Part shown: positions 52,691-61,904 of the stretch, in pieces
Layout: every line of letters starts with the position of its first letter
Numbering within the stretch: position 1 is the stretch's first letter
Source of the DNA: Planococcus sp. PAMC 21323
GTDB taxonomy: Bacteria > Bacillota > Bacilli > Bacillales_A > Planococcaceae
Direction of reading: 5' to 3'
NCBI RefSeq assembly: GCF_000785555.1
Contig: NZ_CP009129.1
Span: 310,001-374,000, forward strand
Length of the DNA: 64,000 bases
Notes under the pieces: generated by a model
Database searches by the model: none
What the model saw: only the letters and a program-made list of their open reading frames with translations
Told to the model about the DNA's origin: nothing
Position numbers and translations under genes: made by a program

Positions 52691-52715
52691 GGTTAAGAAT
52701 TTCCATTAGGGGTAG
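52691..52715 (+). promoter_or_regulatory. Candidate sigma-B promoter of the Rieske/FAD gene
   Basis: GGTTAA (52691-52696), 13-base spacer, GGGTAG (52710-52715), each 5 of 6 to the sigma-B consensus GTTTAA / GGGTAT with the usual spacing. Start near 52722, 30 bases before the GTG. Confidence 0.5.
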
Positions 52716-52751
52716 ATAGGGAGTAAAAAGCTATCGAGGAGGAATGACGAG

Positions 52752-54299
52752 GTGCATAACGAACATGAGAGCCGAATTCCACATGAACAAAAGTCATTTT
52801 GGAGAGAGTACAAAGACATTCCAAGCTATCCTGCATTACAGGCAAATGAGTCGACCGATATCGCTGTCGTCGGTGGAGGAATGGTTGGCGTAATTAGTGC
52901 TTACTTATTAGCCAAAGCGGGACGGAAAGTAACATTAATCGAAGCTGGAAAATTGGTTGATGGGGTAACGGGGCGAACCACCGCAAAAATAACGGCGCAA
53001 CACGGATTGTATTATGATTCCTTAATTCAAGTGGCTGGAGAAGAACAGGCAAAACTGTACTATCAAGCGAATATGGACGGATTAAATTTTATTGAAAAAA
53101 CAGCAAAAGAACTGTCCATTGACTGTGATTTTTCGCATCATAATGCATTTGTGTATGCTAACACAGCTGCTGGAGCAAAAAAAATTGAAAAAGAAGCTGA
53201 AGCGTATATGAAGTTAGGCATTGACGGCGAGCTTGCAAAGGATGAAGTAGAATTGCCGTTTTCTGTAGAAGAAGCAATTGTCATGCGCAATCAAGCTCAA
53301 TTTCATCCTGTGAAATTTTTGGCTGGTTTGATCAAAGAAATTGAACGACTGGGTGGAAAAATTTACGAACAAACGCGGGCAATGAAAATATTGAGCAAAA
53401 ACGATCCAGTCATACAAACTGAAAACCTGTCTCATTTATCGTGCAACAAAGTCATTGTTGCCAGTCATTATCCTTTTAATGATTTTGATGGCATGTATTT
53501 CTCACGCTTAACAGTCAATCGCTCGTACGCTATTGCAGCTAAAATAAGTGGGAACGTTCCGAACGATATGTACATTAGTGGAGACATGCCTTCCCGCTCT
53601 TTGCGTTACGCAACCGGCGAGAATGGTGAAAAGCTATTATTGATAGGTGGCGATGGCCATGCAACGGGTAAAAGTTCGAGCGAAACAATCGAGCATTATT
53701 ACAATCTTGAAAAGTTTGGTGACGAACATTTCGGAATTGAAGAAGTTCCATATCGTTGGTCATCACAAGATATGACAACGCTTGATACAATCCCTTATAT
53801 CGGCACCATCACAGCAGGCTATGACAATATTCTAGTTGCTACTGGCTTTCATAAATGGGGAATGTCGAACGGCGCATTAGCCGGAATGTTGCTCAGCGAC
53901 CAAGTATTGGGCAAAGAAAATAGGTACGCAGCCGTTTTTGATCCAACGCGCACGAAAGTGAAATCTAAAGATGCGGTGAGCTTTGCAAAAGATAATGCAT
54001 CGGTAGCAAAAGCGTTAGTTACAGGCAAGTTACAACGAACCACTAAAACAGTTGACGACTTGAGCAAAGACGAAGGTTCGCTAGTCAAAGTTGGTAAAAA
54101 GAAAGCAGGAGGATACCGCGATGAGTACGGTCAAGTCCACCTTGTCGATACGGCGTGCACGCATATGGGTTGTGACGTTAAGTGGAACGATGCGGAACGT
54201 TCTTGGGACTGTCCGTGCCACGGATCACGTTTTTCGTATACCGGAGATGTACTGAATGGACCAGCTGTAAAACCTCTTAAAAAAATACAGGAGGAATAA
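52752..54299 (+). CDS. FAD-dependent oxidoreductase with C-terminal Rieske domain (YhfW-like)
   Basis: 515 aa starting with GTG (AGGAGG about 9 bases ahead). Residues about 30-400 form a DAO-type FAD domain ('DIAVVGGGMVGVISAYLLAK' dinucleotide fold). The last ~90 residues are a Rieske domain with cluster ligands C-T-H and C-P-C-H in 'DTACTHMGCDVKWND' and 'WDCPCHGSRF'. The two domains are joined by a basic linker. Substrate unknown; Bacillus YhfW has the same layout. Likely a general-stress redox enzyme if the upstream sigma-B-like promoter is real. The GACAGTA array lies immediately upstream. Confidence 0.85.
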   Translation: MHNEHESRIPHEQKSFWREYKDIPSYPALQANESTDIAVVGGGMVGVISAYLLAKAGRKVTLIEAGKLVDGVTGRTTAKITAQHGLYYDSLIQVAGEEQAKLYYQANMDGLNFIEKTAKELSIDCDFSHHNAFVYANTAAGAKKIEKEAEAYMKLGIDGELAKDEVELPFSVEEAIVMRNQAQFHPVKFLAGLIKEIERLGGKIYEQTRAMKILSKNDPVIQTENLSHLSCNKVIVASHYPFNDFDGMYFSRLTVNRSYAIAAKISGNVPNDMYISGDMPSRSLRYATGENGEKLLLIGGDGHATGKSSSETIEHYYNLEKFGDEHFGIEEVPYRWSSQDMTTLDTIPYIGTITAGYDNILVATGFHKWGMSNGALAGMLLSDQVLGKENRYAAVFDPTRTKVKSKDAVSFAKDNASVAKALVTGKLQRTTKTVDDLSKDEGSLVKVGKKKAGGYRDEYGQVHLVDTACTHMGCDVKWNDAERSWDCPCHGSRFSYTGDVLNGPAVKPLKKIQEE

Positions 54300-54333
54300 T
54301 GGACTTACAAACAACTAAACAATATTAAAACAG

Positions 54334-54367
54334 AAAAAAGCAGCGAGGAATTTTCCTCACTGCTTTT
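54334..54367. terminator. Bidirectional terminator Rieske gene/YceI
   Basis: AAAAGCAG-GAGGA / TCCTC-CTGCTTTT stem, convergent genes on both sides. Confidence 0.85.
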
Positions 54368-54375
54368 ATTCGAAT

Positions 54376-54900
54376 TTATTCAGCTGGGTTCGCTTGAATT
54401 TCCAAATGAATTTTAATGTCTTCGCCAACCATTACGCCGCCAGTTTCAAGTGCTTGGTTCCATGTGAGACCGAAATCTTTACGGTTTACTTTACCGTCTA
54501 CATTGTAAGCTACAACTTCAACGCCCCATGGGTTTGTGCCTTTACCGTTATATTCTACATCGAAAGTTGCTGGGCGTGTAATACCTTTCATCGTAAGGTC
54601 GCCAGTCATTGTGTATTCGTCACCTTTTTTGACAATTTCATTTGCTTTGAATGTAATGTGTGGGAACTGCTCAGCATCAAAGAAATCTGCAGAGCGCAAG
54701 TGAGCGTCGCGATCTTTATTTTTTGTGCTAATGCTGTCTACATCGATTTTGAAATCGATTAATGCACCTTGTAAATCTTCTTCGTTTGCTTCAATTGTTG
54801 CTTCATAAGAAGTAAAAGTACCTCTAACTTTTGAAATCATCATATGTTTTACTGAGAACCCGATTTCTGAGTGTGCTGCATCTACTGTCCATTTTTTCAT
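54376..54900 (-). CDS. YceI-family isoprenoid-binding protein
   Basis: 174 aa, whole-length YceI lipocalin-like barrel. 'WTVDAAHSEIGFSVKHMMIS' at the start, 'LRSADFFDAEQFPHITFKAN' and 'MTGDLTMKGITRPATFDVEY' are family hallmarks. Such proteins bind polyisoprenoid quinone or precursor molecules in the barrel; no signal peptide is present here, so it is cytoplasmic. TAGGAGG precedes the ATG. The upstream gap holds half-sites like those of the quinone sensor MhqR. Confidence 0.9.
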   Translation of the reverse strand: MKKWTVDAAHSEIGFSVKHMMISKVRGTFTSYEATIEANEEDLQGALIDFKIDVDSISTKNKDRDAHLRSADFFDAEQFPHITFKANEIVKKGDEYTMTGDLTMKGITRPATFDVEYNGKGTNPWGVEVVAYNVDGKVNRKDFGLTWNQALETGGVMVGEDIKIHLEIQANPAE

Positions 54901-54949
54901 GTTAAATTCCTCCTAAAAATATTTTCTAAAATAAATATAGCAGAATTAA

Positions 54950-54995
54950 ATCTCGAAGTCAATTGTCTTTAATTAAAAACTTTTTAATTCGAGAT
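54950..54995. promoter_or_regulatory. Inverted repeat with MhqR-like half-sites upstream of yceI
   Basis: ATCTCGAA (54950-54957) and TTCGAGAT (54988-54995) are exact reverse complements 30 bases apart. Each equals half of the MhqR operator reported for Bacillus (ATCTCGAA-N-TTCGAGAT). The adjoining halves are degenerate. Confidence 0.4.
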
Positions 54996-55101
54996 AAAAA
55001 TTAGTTAGACTTTTGTACCGAACTTTACTTTATTGCTTGTCAAATCAAGATGAAAATTAGATACTAATAGAAGCTATAAGTTAAGAAGGGATTTGCATTA
55101 A

Positions 55102-56013
55102 ATGACGAAACAACAATGGTTGACGGATTTACGCAGTTTTTTAACAGACGATCACGTCAAAGTGGATGAACCGCTCTATCTTCATACACTAACTAAAATG
55201 GGTGGACCTGCTGATATTTTCGTAGCACCAACAACTGAAGAAGAAATTGCTTTCACTGTAAAGTATGCATATAAAAATAATATACCTCTGTTGCTTCTTG
55301 GTAACGGTTCTAATATGGTTGTCCGAGACGGAGGGTTTCGTGGGATTGTCCTGACCTTTAAAGGGTTACGAGCAATTCGTATAGAAGGCACAAGAGTTTA
55401 CGCCCAGGGTGGAGCGAATATTAAAGAAGTCTCAAAAGCAGTAGCAGCAAAACAATTAACGGGATTTGAATTTGCTTGTGGCATTCCAGGATCGATTGGT
55501 GGAGCGATGGCGATGAACGCTGGCGCATATGGTGGAGAAATCAAAGATGTCATTAAACAAGCAACGGTTCTTTCGAGAGAAGGAGATTTGCTCGTTCTAT
55601 CTAAAGAGGACTTGGGTCTTGGCTATCGTAAAAGTATTATTACTAAAGAAGGTTATTATGTATTGTCGGCTGAATTTGATTTGGAAGTCGGCAATCCAAT
55701 GGTTATTGATGCTAAAATGAGTGAATTAACTTACCAACGAGAAACGAAACAGCCTTTAGAGTTTCCTTCTGCTGGCAGTGTATTTAAACGACCACCTGGC
55801 AATTTTGCAGGAAAGTTGATACAAGATAGTGGCTTGCAAGGAAAAGGATTTGGCGGTGCAGAAGTTTCTACAAAGCATGCTGGGTTTATTGTTAATAAAA
55901 ACAATGCAACTGCTAACGATTATATTAAGACAATTGAAATGGTCAAAGAAACGGTATTCAACAACTTCGGTATTGACTTAGAACTTGAAGTGAAGATTGT
56001 TGGAGAAGATTGA
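55102..56013 (+). CDS. murB: UDP-N-acetylenolpyruvoylglucosamine reductase
   Basis: 303 aa, type II MurB. FAD-binding 'PLLLLGNGSNMVVRDGGFRG' and 'ACGIPGSIGGAMAMNAGAYG', catalytic Ser in 'PSAGSVFKRPPGNFAGKLIQ', terminal 'VSTKHAGFIVNKNNATANDY'. It reduces enolpyruvyl-UDP-GlcNAc to UDP-MurNAc with NADPH, an essential step of peptidoglycan synthesis. It stands alone rather than in the mur/fts cluster, as in many Bacilli. GAAGGGA SD, terminator after. Confidence 0.95.
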   Translation: MTKQQWLTDLRSFLTDDHVKVDEPLYLHTLTKMGGPADIFVAPTTEEEIAFTVKYAYKNNIPLLLLGNGSNMVVRDGGFRGIVLTFKGLRAIRIEGTRVYAQGGANIKEVSKAVAAKQLTGFEFACGIPGSIGGAMAMNAGAYGGEIKDVIKQATVLSREGDLLVLSKEDLGLGYRKSIITKEGYYVLSAEFDLEVGNPMVIDAKMSELTYQRETKQPLEFPSAGSVFKRPPGNFAGKLIQDSGLQGKGFGGAEVSTKHAGFIVNKNNATANDYIKTIEMVKETVFNNFGIDLELEVKIVGED

Positions 56014-56023
56014 ATCTGATTTG

Positions 56024-56056
56024 AAAGGATGTTCCTTAATGGGACATCCTTTTTTT
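56024..56056 (+). terminator. Terminator of murB
   Basis: AAAGGATGT-CC / GG-ACATCCTTT stem with seven T. Confidence 0.85.
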
Positions 56057-56161
56057 GATGAGAAAAACAAGTCCTAGCCTATCGTTGCAAGAACGATCTT
56101 TATTAAAAGGTGTTTTTCCTTCGGTAGTCGAATAAAGAACTAAGGAAAAGGGGGGAGATTC

Positions 56162-58528
56162 ATGAAGGGGAAAGTGAAAAACAAAAGATGGTTAAAATGG
56201 CTACTCGGTGTTTTAGGTGTAATGGTAATACTAATTGTGGCATTGCTTATTTTTATAAATGTCTTCTTGAATAAATCTAAACCATTCATCGAAGGGGAAG
56301 TATCGGTAGAAATACTAGATAATGATGCGACTATAATCCGAGATGATATAGGAGTCCCGCACATAAAAGCAGAAACAGATGCTGATTTATACCGTGCACA
56401 AGGATATGTTCAAGCGCAAGATCGCATGTTCCAAATGGATCTATCCCGTAGGCAAGCAAGTGGTCAATTGGCAGAAGTGATTGGGGCAGATGCTGTTGAT
56501 ACAGATAAGTTTTTTAGAACTTTTAGTTTGCGTGACGCAGCAGAGAAGTCTTGGGGTGGATATGATGAGCAAGCTCAACAAGTACTAGAGTGGTATGCAG
56601 AGGGCGTTAATGCTTATATGAAAAGCGCGAAAGCGGACAACACTTTGAGCTTTGAATTTTCCATTCTTGGATACGAACCGACAGAGTGGACACCTATTGA
56701 CTCGCTGACGATTGGCAAGTTTATGGCCTATGACCTTGGTGGTCATTGGAATACACTTGCCGTTCGCCATTGGGCATTAAACGAATTTCCAGAAGACAAA
56801 GCGGCCGAACTTTTTATAAATTATCCTGAAAATGCACCGGCAATTTTAGCGGCTAATAAACAACAACAAGTTCAAGTAGCTGGTGAGTTTGATGCGTCAG
56901 TTATACCGCCAGAATTTAACGGCAGCAATAACTGGGTCGTATCGGGAGATAAAACAGCAAGTGGGAAGCCATTACTTGCCGACGATCCACATCTTGGACT
57001 GAGTACGCCATCCATTTGGTATCAAATGCATTTAGAGTCTCCTGAACAAAATGTGAGTGGCGTTATATTTGCAGGAGTGCCCGGAATTATTTTAGGTCAC
57101 AACGAAGAAATTGCATGGGGTGTAACGAATGTTGGTCCCGATGTTCAAGATCTCTATATTGAAACACCAAATCCAGAAGATCCGACTCAATTCGAATACG
57201 AGGGGGAATGGGAGCAAGCGGAAGTAAGAAAAGAACCAATAAAAATAAAAGGTGAAAAAACGGAAGATTTCGAAGTGTTAGTGACAAGGCATGGTCCTGT
57301 GGTGTCTAATATTCTTTACGAAGATGAAAAACCAGAAGCTGTATTTTCTATGCAATGGACTGCACTTGAGCCAACACTCGAACTGCAAGCGGTTTTGAAT
57401 TTCAACAAAGCTGCCAATTGGGAGGAGTTTGAACTGGCTCTCGAAGATTTTCAAGCACCTGCACAAAACTTTGTTTTTGCTTCGACTGATGGCACCATAG
57501 CCTATAAAGCCAATGGTCGCATTCCAATTCGAAAAACTGGAGATGGGCAATTACCGGTTCCAGGAAATTCAGCGGACTATGGGTGGGAAGGGTACGTGCC
57601 GTTTGATGAATTGCCAACGTCAGTAAACCCGGAAAGTGGATTTATTGCAACAGCTAATAATGAAGTCATCGACGATTCGTATCCATACCACATCACGAAT
57701 TTTTGGGCACAACCATATCGCTATGAACGGATTGCTGAAGTGTTGGAAGCATCAGATAAACTGACAGCAGAAGACATGATGGAATTACAAATGGACCAAA
57801 AGAATTTGTATGCGGCTGAATTTTTAGAAGATATGATTGCGACCGTACGCTCGAATACAGAAGAACACAATGAAGTGCTCACGTTGCTAGAGAAATGGGA
57901 TCAAGTGGATAGCAAAGACCAAGGAGCGCCATTAGTATTTCATAAGTGGATCAAGCAATTGCCTGAAACTTTACTAGCAGATGAATTTCCAGAAGACGTA
58001 TATAAAATGTTAGATGGAAAAAATCACATCACAGATGAAATGATGCGTGATGCTTTTGCTGGAAACGAAGGGGTTTGGGTAAGTGAATACGGCGGAGCAG
58101 AAAAGTGGCTTGTGGATTCATTAGAAACAGCTATCGCTGAAATTGAAGAAGAACAAGGGAGTGATGTAGCTGACTGGAGTTGGGGAGATCATCATCAATT
58201 AACTTTCCCACATCCACTGGCAGGGGCATCTCCAGTTTTTGCTGAATTTCTAAACCCAGATTCGGTGCCCATCGGTGGTTCGAACATCACCGTTCAAGCA
58301 GCGGCATCAACACCAGATGGCGATGTTGATCATGGCGCATCATGGCGATTTGTTGCAGACCTCGCGGATTTATCGAGTGCTTATCATATCGTAGGACCAG
58401 GATTGAGTGGTCATATGAAATCGGATTACTTCCATAACCAAGTAGATGATTGGGCACAAGGAGATTTTCATGAAACAGAGATAGAAGAGAGAGTTGAAGG
58501 TTCAACATTAATATTAAATGCCGAATAA
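56162..58528 (+). CDS. Penicillin acylase family Ntn-hydrolase
   Basis: 788 aa, typical precursor length for S45 acylases. Residues about 12-36 are a signal anchor. The short alpha part (to about residue 254) has 'DIGVPHIKAETDADLYRAQG' and 'QDRMFQMDLSRRQASGQLAE'; self-cleavage should occur before Ser255 in 'FNGSNNWVVSG', freeing the catalytic N-terminal Ser, with 'WGVTNVGPDVQDLYIE' and 'TANNEVIDDSYPYHITNFWA' in the beta chain. Members hydrolyse acyl-homoserine lactones, penicillins or N-acyl amides; which one cannot be told. GGGGGGAG precedes the ATG. Confidence 0.88.
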   Translation: MKGKVKNKRWLKWLLGVLGVMVILIVALLIFINVFLNKSKPFIEGEVSVEILDNDATIIRDDIGVPHIKAETDADLYRAQGYVQAQDRMFQMDLSRRQASGQLAEVIGADAVDTDKFFRTFSLRDAAEKSWGGYDEQAQQVLEWYAEGVNAYMKSAKADNTLSFEFSILGYEPTEWTPIDSLTIGKFMAYDLGGHWNTLAVRHWALNEFPEDKAAELFINYPENAPAILAANKQQQVQVAGEFDASVIPPEFNGSNNWVVSGDKTASGKPLLADDPHLGLSTPSIWYQMHLESPEQNVSGVIFAGVPGIILGHNEEIAWGVTNVGPDVQDLYIETPNPEDPTQFEYEGEWEQAEVRKEPIKIKGEKTEDFEVLVTRHGPVVSNILYEDEKPEAVFSMQWTALEPTLELQAVLNFNKAANWEEFELALEDFQAPAQNFVFASTDGTIAYKANGRIPIRKTGDGQLPVPGNSADYGWEGYVPFDELPTSVNPESGFIATANNEVIDDSYPYHITNFWAQPYRYERIAEVLEASDKLTAEDMMELQMDQKNLYAAEFLEDMIATVRSNTEEHNEVLTLLEKWDQVDSKDQGAPLVFHKWIKQLPETLLADEFPEDVYKMLDGKNHITDEMMRDAFAGNEGVWVSEYGGAEKWLVDSLETAIAEIEEEQGSDVADWSWGDHHQLTFPHPLAGASPVFAEFLNPDSVPIGGSNITVQAAASTPDGDVDHGASWRFVADLADLSSAYHIVGPGLSGHMKSDYFHNQVDDWAQGDFHETEIEERVEGSTLILNAE

Positions 58529-58564
58529 GTTATACTGGTGAAAAACGGATGCGAGGAATAATCT

Positions 58565-58918
58565 ATGAAACGGATACTAGCTGTCGGACTTGGTGGAATG
58601 ATTGGCGCACTTTTGCGTTATGGAATATACATGGTAGCTGCAGACGATCTGGGCCTTTGGCTTGTGAATCTAATCGGTAGCTTTTTAATCGGAGTGGCGG
58701 CCATTCGCTTATCTCACAAATCGGCTGAAATGCGGCTGTTCATTTCGACAGGTTTGCTAGGCTCTTTTACGACCTTTTCGGCATTCTCTTCTGCCTGGTT
58801 TTACCACCTCGAATCTTCTATTTGGCTAGGCATAGCGTTTGCTATCAGCATGACGATGGCATGTGTTGCGGCAGCGGGAGTAGGTTTATGGGTTGGTAGA
58901 AAAGAGGTGTCAGCATGA
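58565..58918 (+). CDS. crcB: Fluoride channel FluC, subunit 1
   Basis: 117 aa, four membrane segments. 'GGMIGALLRYGIYM' (GxxRY), 'GLWLVNLIGSFLIGV' (N of the pore) and 'GLLGSFTTFSAFS' (T/F box with Phe residues lining the pore) define Fluc. It lets fluoride leave the cell. It overlaps the second Fluc gene by four bases; Bacillales usually carry such pairs, forming heterodimers. No fluoride riboswitch could be seen: the gap to the acylase gene is only 36 bases. Confidence 0.9.
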   Translation: MKRILAVGLGGMIGALLRYGIYMVAADDLGLWLVNLIGSFLIGVAAIRLSHKSAEMRLFISTGLLGSFTTFSAFSSAWFYHLESSIWLGIAFAISMTMACVAAAGVGLWVGRKEVSA

Positions 58919-59247
58919 TCGGCATTGCAATTGGTGGATTTTTAGGAGCGATTACACGTTATTTATTTTATTTATTTGTTGAGAGTCGAACGTGGCAACC
59001 GAAAGTTGCGACTTGGTTAGTTAACAGTATCGGTTCATTTGTTTTAGGCTTATTGATTGGTGAAGAAAATATATCGCTTTTCTGGATCACTGGATTTTTA
59101 GGTGCATTTACAACGTTTTCAACAATGGCTTTAGATGCTGTAAAAGACATAGAAGATGGTAAATGGTTAACGGGTGGGCTCTATATTACGGCTACTTTAG
59201 CTTCTGGAATTGCGTTATTCAGTTTGGGTTATATGTTAATGCAATAA
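58915..59247 (+). CDS. crcB: Fluoride channel FluC, subunit 2
   Basis: 110 aa with the same Fluc motifs: 'GGFLGAITRYLFYLFV', 'ATWLVNSIGSFVLGLLIGEE' and 'GFLGAFTTFSTMALDAV'. It starts inside the end of the first subunit gene (ATGA). Expected to assemble antiparallel with subunit 1 as a fluoride-specific channel in the inner membrane. Normal length. Confidence 0.9.
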   Translation: MIGIAIGGFLGAITRYLFYLFVESRTWQPKVATWLVNSIGSFVLGLLIGEENISLFWITGFLGAFTTFSTMALDAVKDIEDGKWLTGGLYITATLASGIALFSLGYMLMQ

Positions 59248-59363
59248 AAAAACCTCATTATAATTGATGTGGGGGCTAGGTAAATACTTCACTAAACTAC
59301 TTATTCAATTTTGGTATTTGTAATGAAGCGAAATAGGAATTTGGATATTTCTTCAACAACTTT

Positions 59364-59400
59364 AAAAGAGCCCTTTGCGATTTTTCGCAAAGGGCTCTTC
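59364..59400. terminator. Bidirectional terminator FluC/USP
   Basis: 17-bp stem AAAGAGCCCTTTGCGA / TCGCAAAGGGCTCTT between convergent genes. Confidence 0.88.
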
Positions 59401-59406
59401 TATAGC

Positions 59407-59826
59407 TTATTTAACGATAATGACAGGTGACTGAACGCGTTTAGCTACTTTATGGCTAACGCTGCCGAGCACCATTTCTTGCAGTGAGTTTAATCCGCGG
59501 CTGCCGATTAGTACAACGTCGTAGCCAACTTCATTGGCGTGTTTAACGATAGTTGGTCCTGGAATGCCGTGAAGTGTTTTTGTTTCAAAATTAATACCAG
59601 CAGAACGAAAAATTTCTTCGAGCGGTACTAAATGCTTGCGACGTTCCAAGTGAACTTCGTCGCTACTTTGGCCATGAAGAATCTCAGTACGAGCTTTTTC
59701 ATAATCAATCACATAAAGCAAAGTGATAAATGCTTGTGGATTGGCTTTGGCCATTCTTACTGCTTCATGAGCAGCTCGTTTTGAATGGTCTGAGCCATCT
59801 GCTGCAACTAAAATTTTCTCATACAT
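59407..59826 (-). CDS. Universal stress protein (UspA type)
   Basis: 139 aa. 'KILVAADGSDHSKRAAHEAV' at the N-terminus and the ATP-binding G-x2-G-x9-G-S/T motif 'GSRGLNSLQEMVLGSVSHKV' at the C-terminus mark an ATP-binding Usp. It lies 12 bases after the sulphate-permease-type gene and is probably co-transcribed with it, as in other SulP-Usp pairs, where it may sense the energy state for the transporter. A terminator closes the pair. Confidence 0.9.
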   Translation of the reverse strand: MYEKILVAADGSDHSKRAAHEAVRMAKANPQAFITLLYVIDYEKARTEILHGQSSDEVHLERRKHLVPLEEIFRSAGINFETKTLHGIPGPTIVKHANEVGYDVVLIGSRGLNSLQEMVLGSVSHKVAKRVQSPVIIVK

Positions 59827-59838
59827 AGAGCATCCTCC

Positions 59839-61305
59839 TTATGGTGTACCTTTACCAGCATTGCTGTAGGTTGCTAACTTATCAACAAGCTTTTGGCTTG
59901 AAGAGTTTAGCCCAACAATTGTAACGGCTTGCCCTTGTGCTTGTAGTTTGTTCATAACTCGGTCGATGGCGCCAACTCCTGAGTCGTCCCAAACGGTAGC
60001 ATCTGTAAAGTCTAAAACAACTTCTTTTGAAACTTCTACGTTGTCGAATTCAGAGACAAAGTCTTGAGAAGAAGCAAAGAACAATTGTCCGTGTATCGTA
60101 TATCTATTCGACGCATTGCTTTCCAATCCTTCTTTACGCACTTCAACTTTGGAAATTTTAGCAGCAAATAGTACTGCACTCAAAATAACACCCGCGAATA
60201 CGCCTTTCGATAAATCGTGTGTATAAACGACTACAACTACCGTTAATAACATAACGATGGCATCAGCTTTTGGTGCGGTCGCTAAATATTTGAACGATCC
60301 CCAGTCAAAAGTACCGATACAAACCATTACCATAATACCGGCTAGCACAGGCATTGGAATTTGAATAACCCAGTTGCCTAATACGATAATTAAGAACATC
60401 AAAAATACACCAGCTACAAAACTCGATAATCGTCCGCGACCACCAGAACGAACGTTAATACCTGATTGTCCGATCATTGCACAACCGGCCATACCGCCGA
60501 AAAATCCAGTGATAATGTTTGCGATACCTTGACCACGTGCTTCTTGGTTTTTATCTGATCCGGTTTCTGTTGCATCATCGATAATTGACGCTGTTAATAA
60601 AGACTCTAATAAACCGATAACAGAAAGTGCCAATGCAGTTGGGAAAATGATTTGCAAAGTTTCAAAGTTGAACGGGACGCTTGGAATAAAGAAACTTGGC
60701 AAGGTTTGCGAAATTGTGCCAAGACTACCAACGTTTTGCATATCAATGCCCGTGTAGATAACAACACCTGTTAATACGAGGATCGCGATCAATGGAGCCG
60801 GAATAGCTGTGAAAAAACGAGGCAAAATATAAACGATTGCCAATGTAACACCAACAAAAACATAAGTGAGGGTATTGATGCCGAAAATAAATGGCACTTG
60901 TGCCATGAAAATCAAAATAGCTAATGAATTGACGAAGCCAATCATAACCGCTCTAGGGATAAATTTCATAAAACGTGCAACTTTTAAGAGACCAAAAATC
61001 AATTGCAGTACACCTGTTAATACAGTAGCAGCCAATAAATAATCCAATCCGTGATCACGAACCAATAGGACCATTGCAAGCGCCATAGCACCTGTTGCTG
61101 CAGAGATCATGCCCGGTCGTCCACCGACAAAGGCGATAATAACAGAGATAGAAAACGACGCATACAAGCCAACCATCGGGTCAACGCCAGCAATGATGGA
61201 GAAAGCAATCGCTTCCGGTATTAAAGCAAGTGCGACAACAATTCCGGCTAAAACATCTCCGCGAATATTACCAAACCATTGCTCTTTGTAAGATAAAGTA
61301 TTCAA
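59839..61305 (-). CDS. SulP-family anion transporter with STAS domain
   Basis: 488 aa: about 11-12 membrane segments with SulP landmarks '[20 protein letters not shown]' and '[20 protein letters not shown]', '[20 protein letters not shown]', then a STAS domain from about residue 395 ('[20 protein letters not shown]'). Sulphate or bicarbonate (BicA-like) are the likely ions; the 'AGCAMIGQS' segment is common in the bicarbonate/sulphate branch. First gene of a two-gene unit with the universal stress protein. GGAAGTGG stands before the ATG. Confidence 0.88.
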   Translation of the reverse strand: MNTLSYKEQWFGNIRGDVLAGIVVALALIPEAIAFSIIAGVDPMVGLYASFSISVIIAFVGGRPGMISAATGAMALAMVLLVRDHGLDYLLAATVLTGVLQLIFGLLKVARFMKFIPRAVMIGFVNSLAILIFMAQVPFIFGINTLTYVFVGVTLAIVYILPRFFTAIPAPLIAILVLTGVVIYTGIDMQNVGSLGTISQTLPSFFIPSVPFNFETLQIIFPTALALSVIGLLESLLTASIIDDATETGSDKNQEARGQGIANIITGFFGGMAGCAMIGQSGINVRSGGRGRLSSFVAGVFLMFLIIVLGNWVIQIPMPVLAGIMVMVCIGTFDWGSFKYLATAPKADAIVMLLTVVVVVYTHDLSKGVFAGVILSAVLFAAKISKVEVRKEGLESNASNRYTIHGQLFFASSQDFVSEFDNVEVSKEVVLDFTDATVWDDSGVGAIDRVMNKLQAQGQAVTIVGLNSSSQKLVDKLATYSNAGKGTP

Positions 61306-61463
61306 AAACTTCCACTTCCTTCTATATTAATTTGTATTGATACCATATCTCGTAAACTAGTAATAAGCTAATTGAAAATAGTTAGAAAGATGAATTCCTT
61401 GCTCTTTCAATTATAGGCTATAAAACTGTATCACCTTTTTTTTCATATGTAAATACAATTCAT

Positions 61464-61531
61464 TCAAACGCAGGTTTGACTGTAAAGGTTTGAGCGAATA
61501 TACTAAAGAAAACAATCAAACTCTTATTTGA
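61464..61531. promoter_or_regulatory. cadCA promoter with two CadC-type operators
   Basis: -35 TTGACT (61476-61481), 17-base spacer, -10 TATACT (61499-61504). TCAAAC-GCAG-GTTTGA (61464-61479) overlaps the -35; TCAAA-N6-TTTGA (61516-61531) lies just after the start site. Both have the TCAAA/TTTGA arms of the staphylococcal cad operator. Confidence 0.7.
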
Positions 61532-61547
61532 ATGAAAGAGGTGCCAT

Positions 61548-61904
61548 ATGAAAGAACTATGTGAAGTAACAAAAGTTCATCCGGAAGTTGTCGATCGTGT
61601 ACAACAAAATATGACTGACATGGGCGATGTAGCAAATTTATTTAAAGCATTAGCAGACGAGACAAGATTAAGGATTGCTTATGCTTTAACAATAGAAGAA
61701 GAAATGTGTGTTTGTGACATTGCGGCGGTTATTGGTTCTTCAACAGCAACCGCCTCTCATCATTTGAGGTATTTGAGAGAGCGAGCATTAGCGAAGTCTG
61801 AACGAAAAGGAAAACAAATCTATTATTCTTTATCAGACAACCATGTACGTCAATTAGTAAAAATCGCTCACGAACATACGAAAGAAGGTGTGGAAATTGG
61901 TTAA
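61548..61904 (+). CDS. cadC: ArsR-family metal sensor CadC
   Basis: 118 aa winged helix repressor. 'MKELCEVTKVHPEVVDRVQ' supplies an N-terminal Cys, 'EEMCVCDIAAVIGSSTATAS' carries the paired CVC of the alpha-3N metal site, and 'ERKGKQIYYSLSDNHV' is the wing. This combination is that of CadC, which releases the cad operator on binding Cd, Pb, Bi or Zn. It overlaps cadA by 8 bases. Its own promoter carries two TCAAA/TTTGA operators, so the pair is autoregulated. Confidence 0.92.
   Translation: MKELCEVTKVHPEVVDRVQQNMTDMGDVANLFKALADETRLRIAYALTIEEEMCVCDIAAVIGSSTATASHHLRYLRERALAKSERKGKQIYYSLSDNHVRQLVKIAHEHTKEGVEIG

Noticed and set aside
58529-58564. Fluoride riboswitch upstream of the FluC pair
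   Set aside because: Only 36 bases are available and the conserved GGNGAUGG...CUGAUG pattern is missing.
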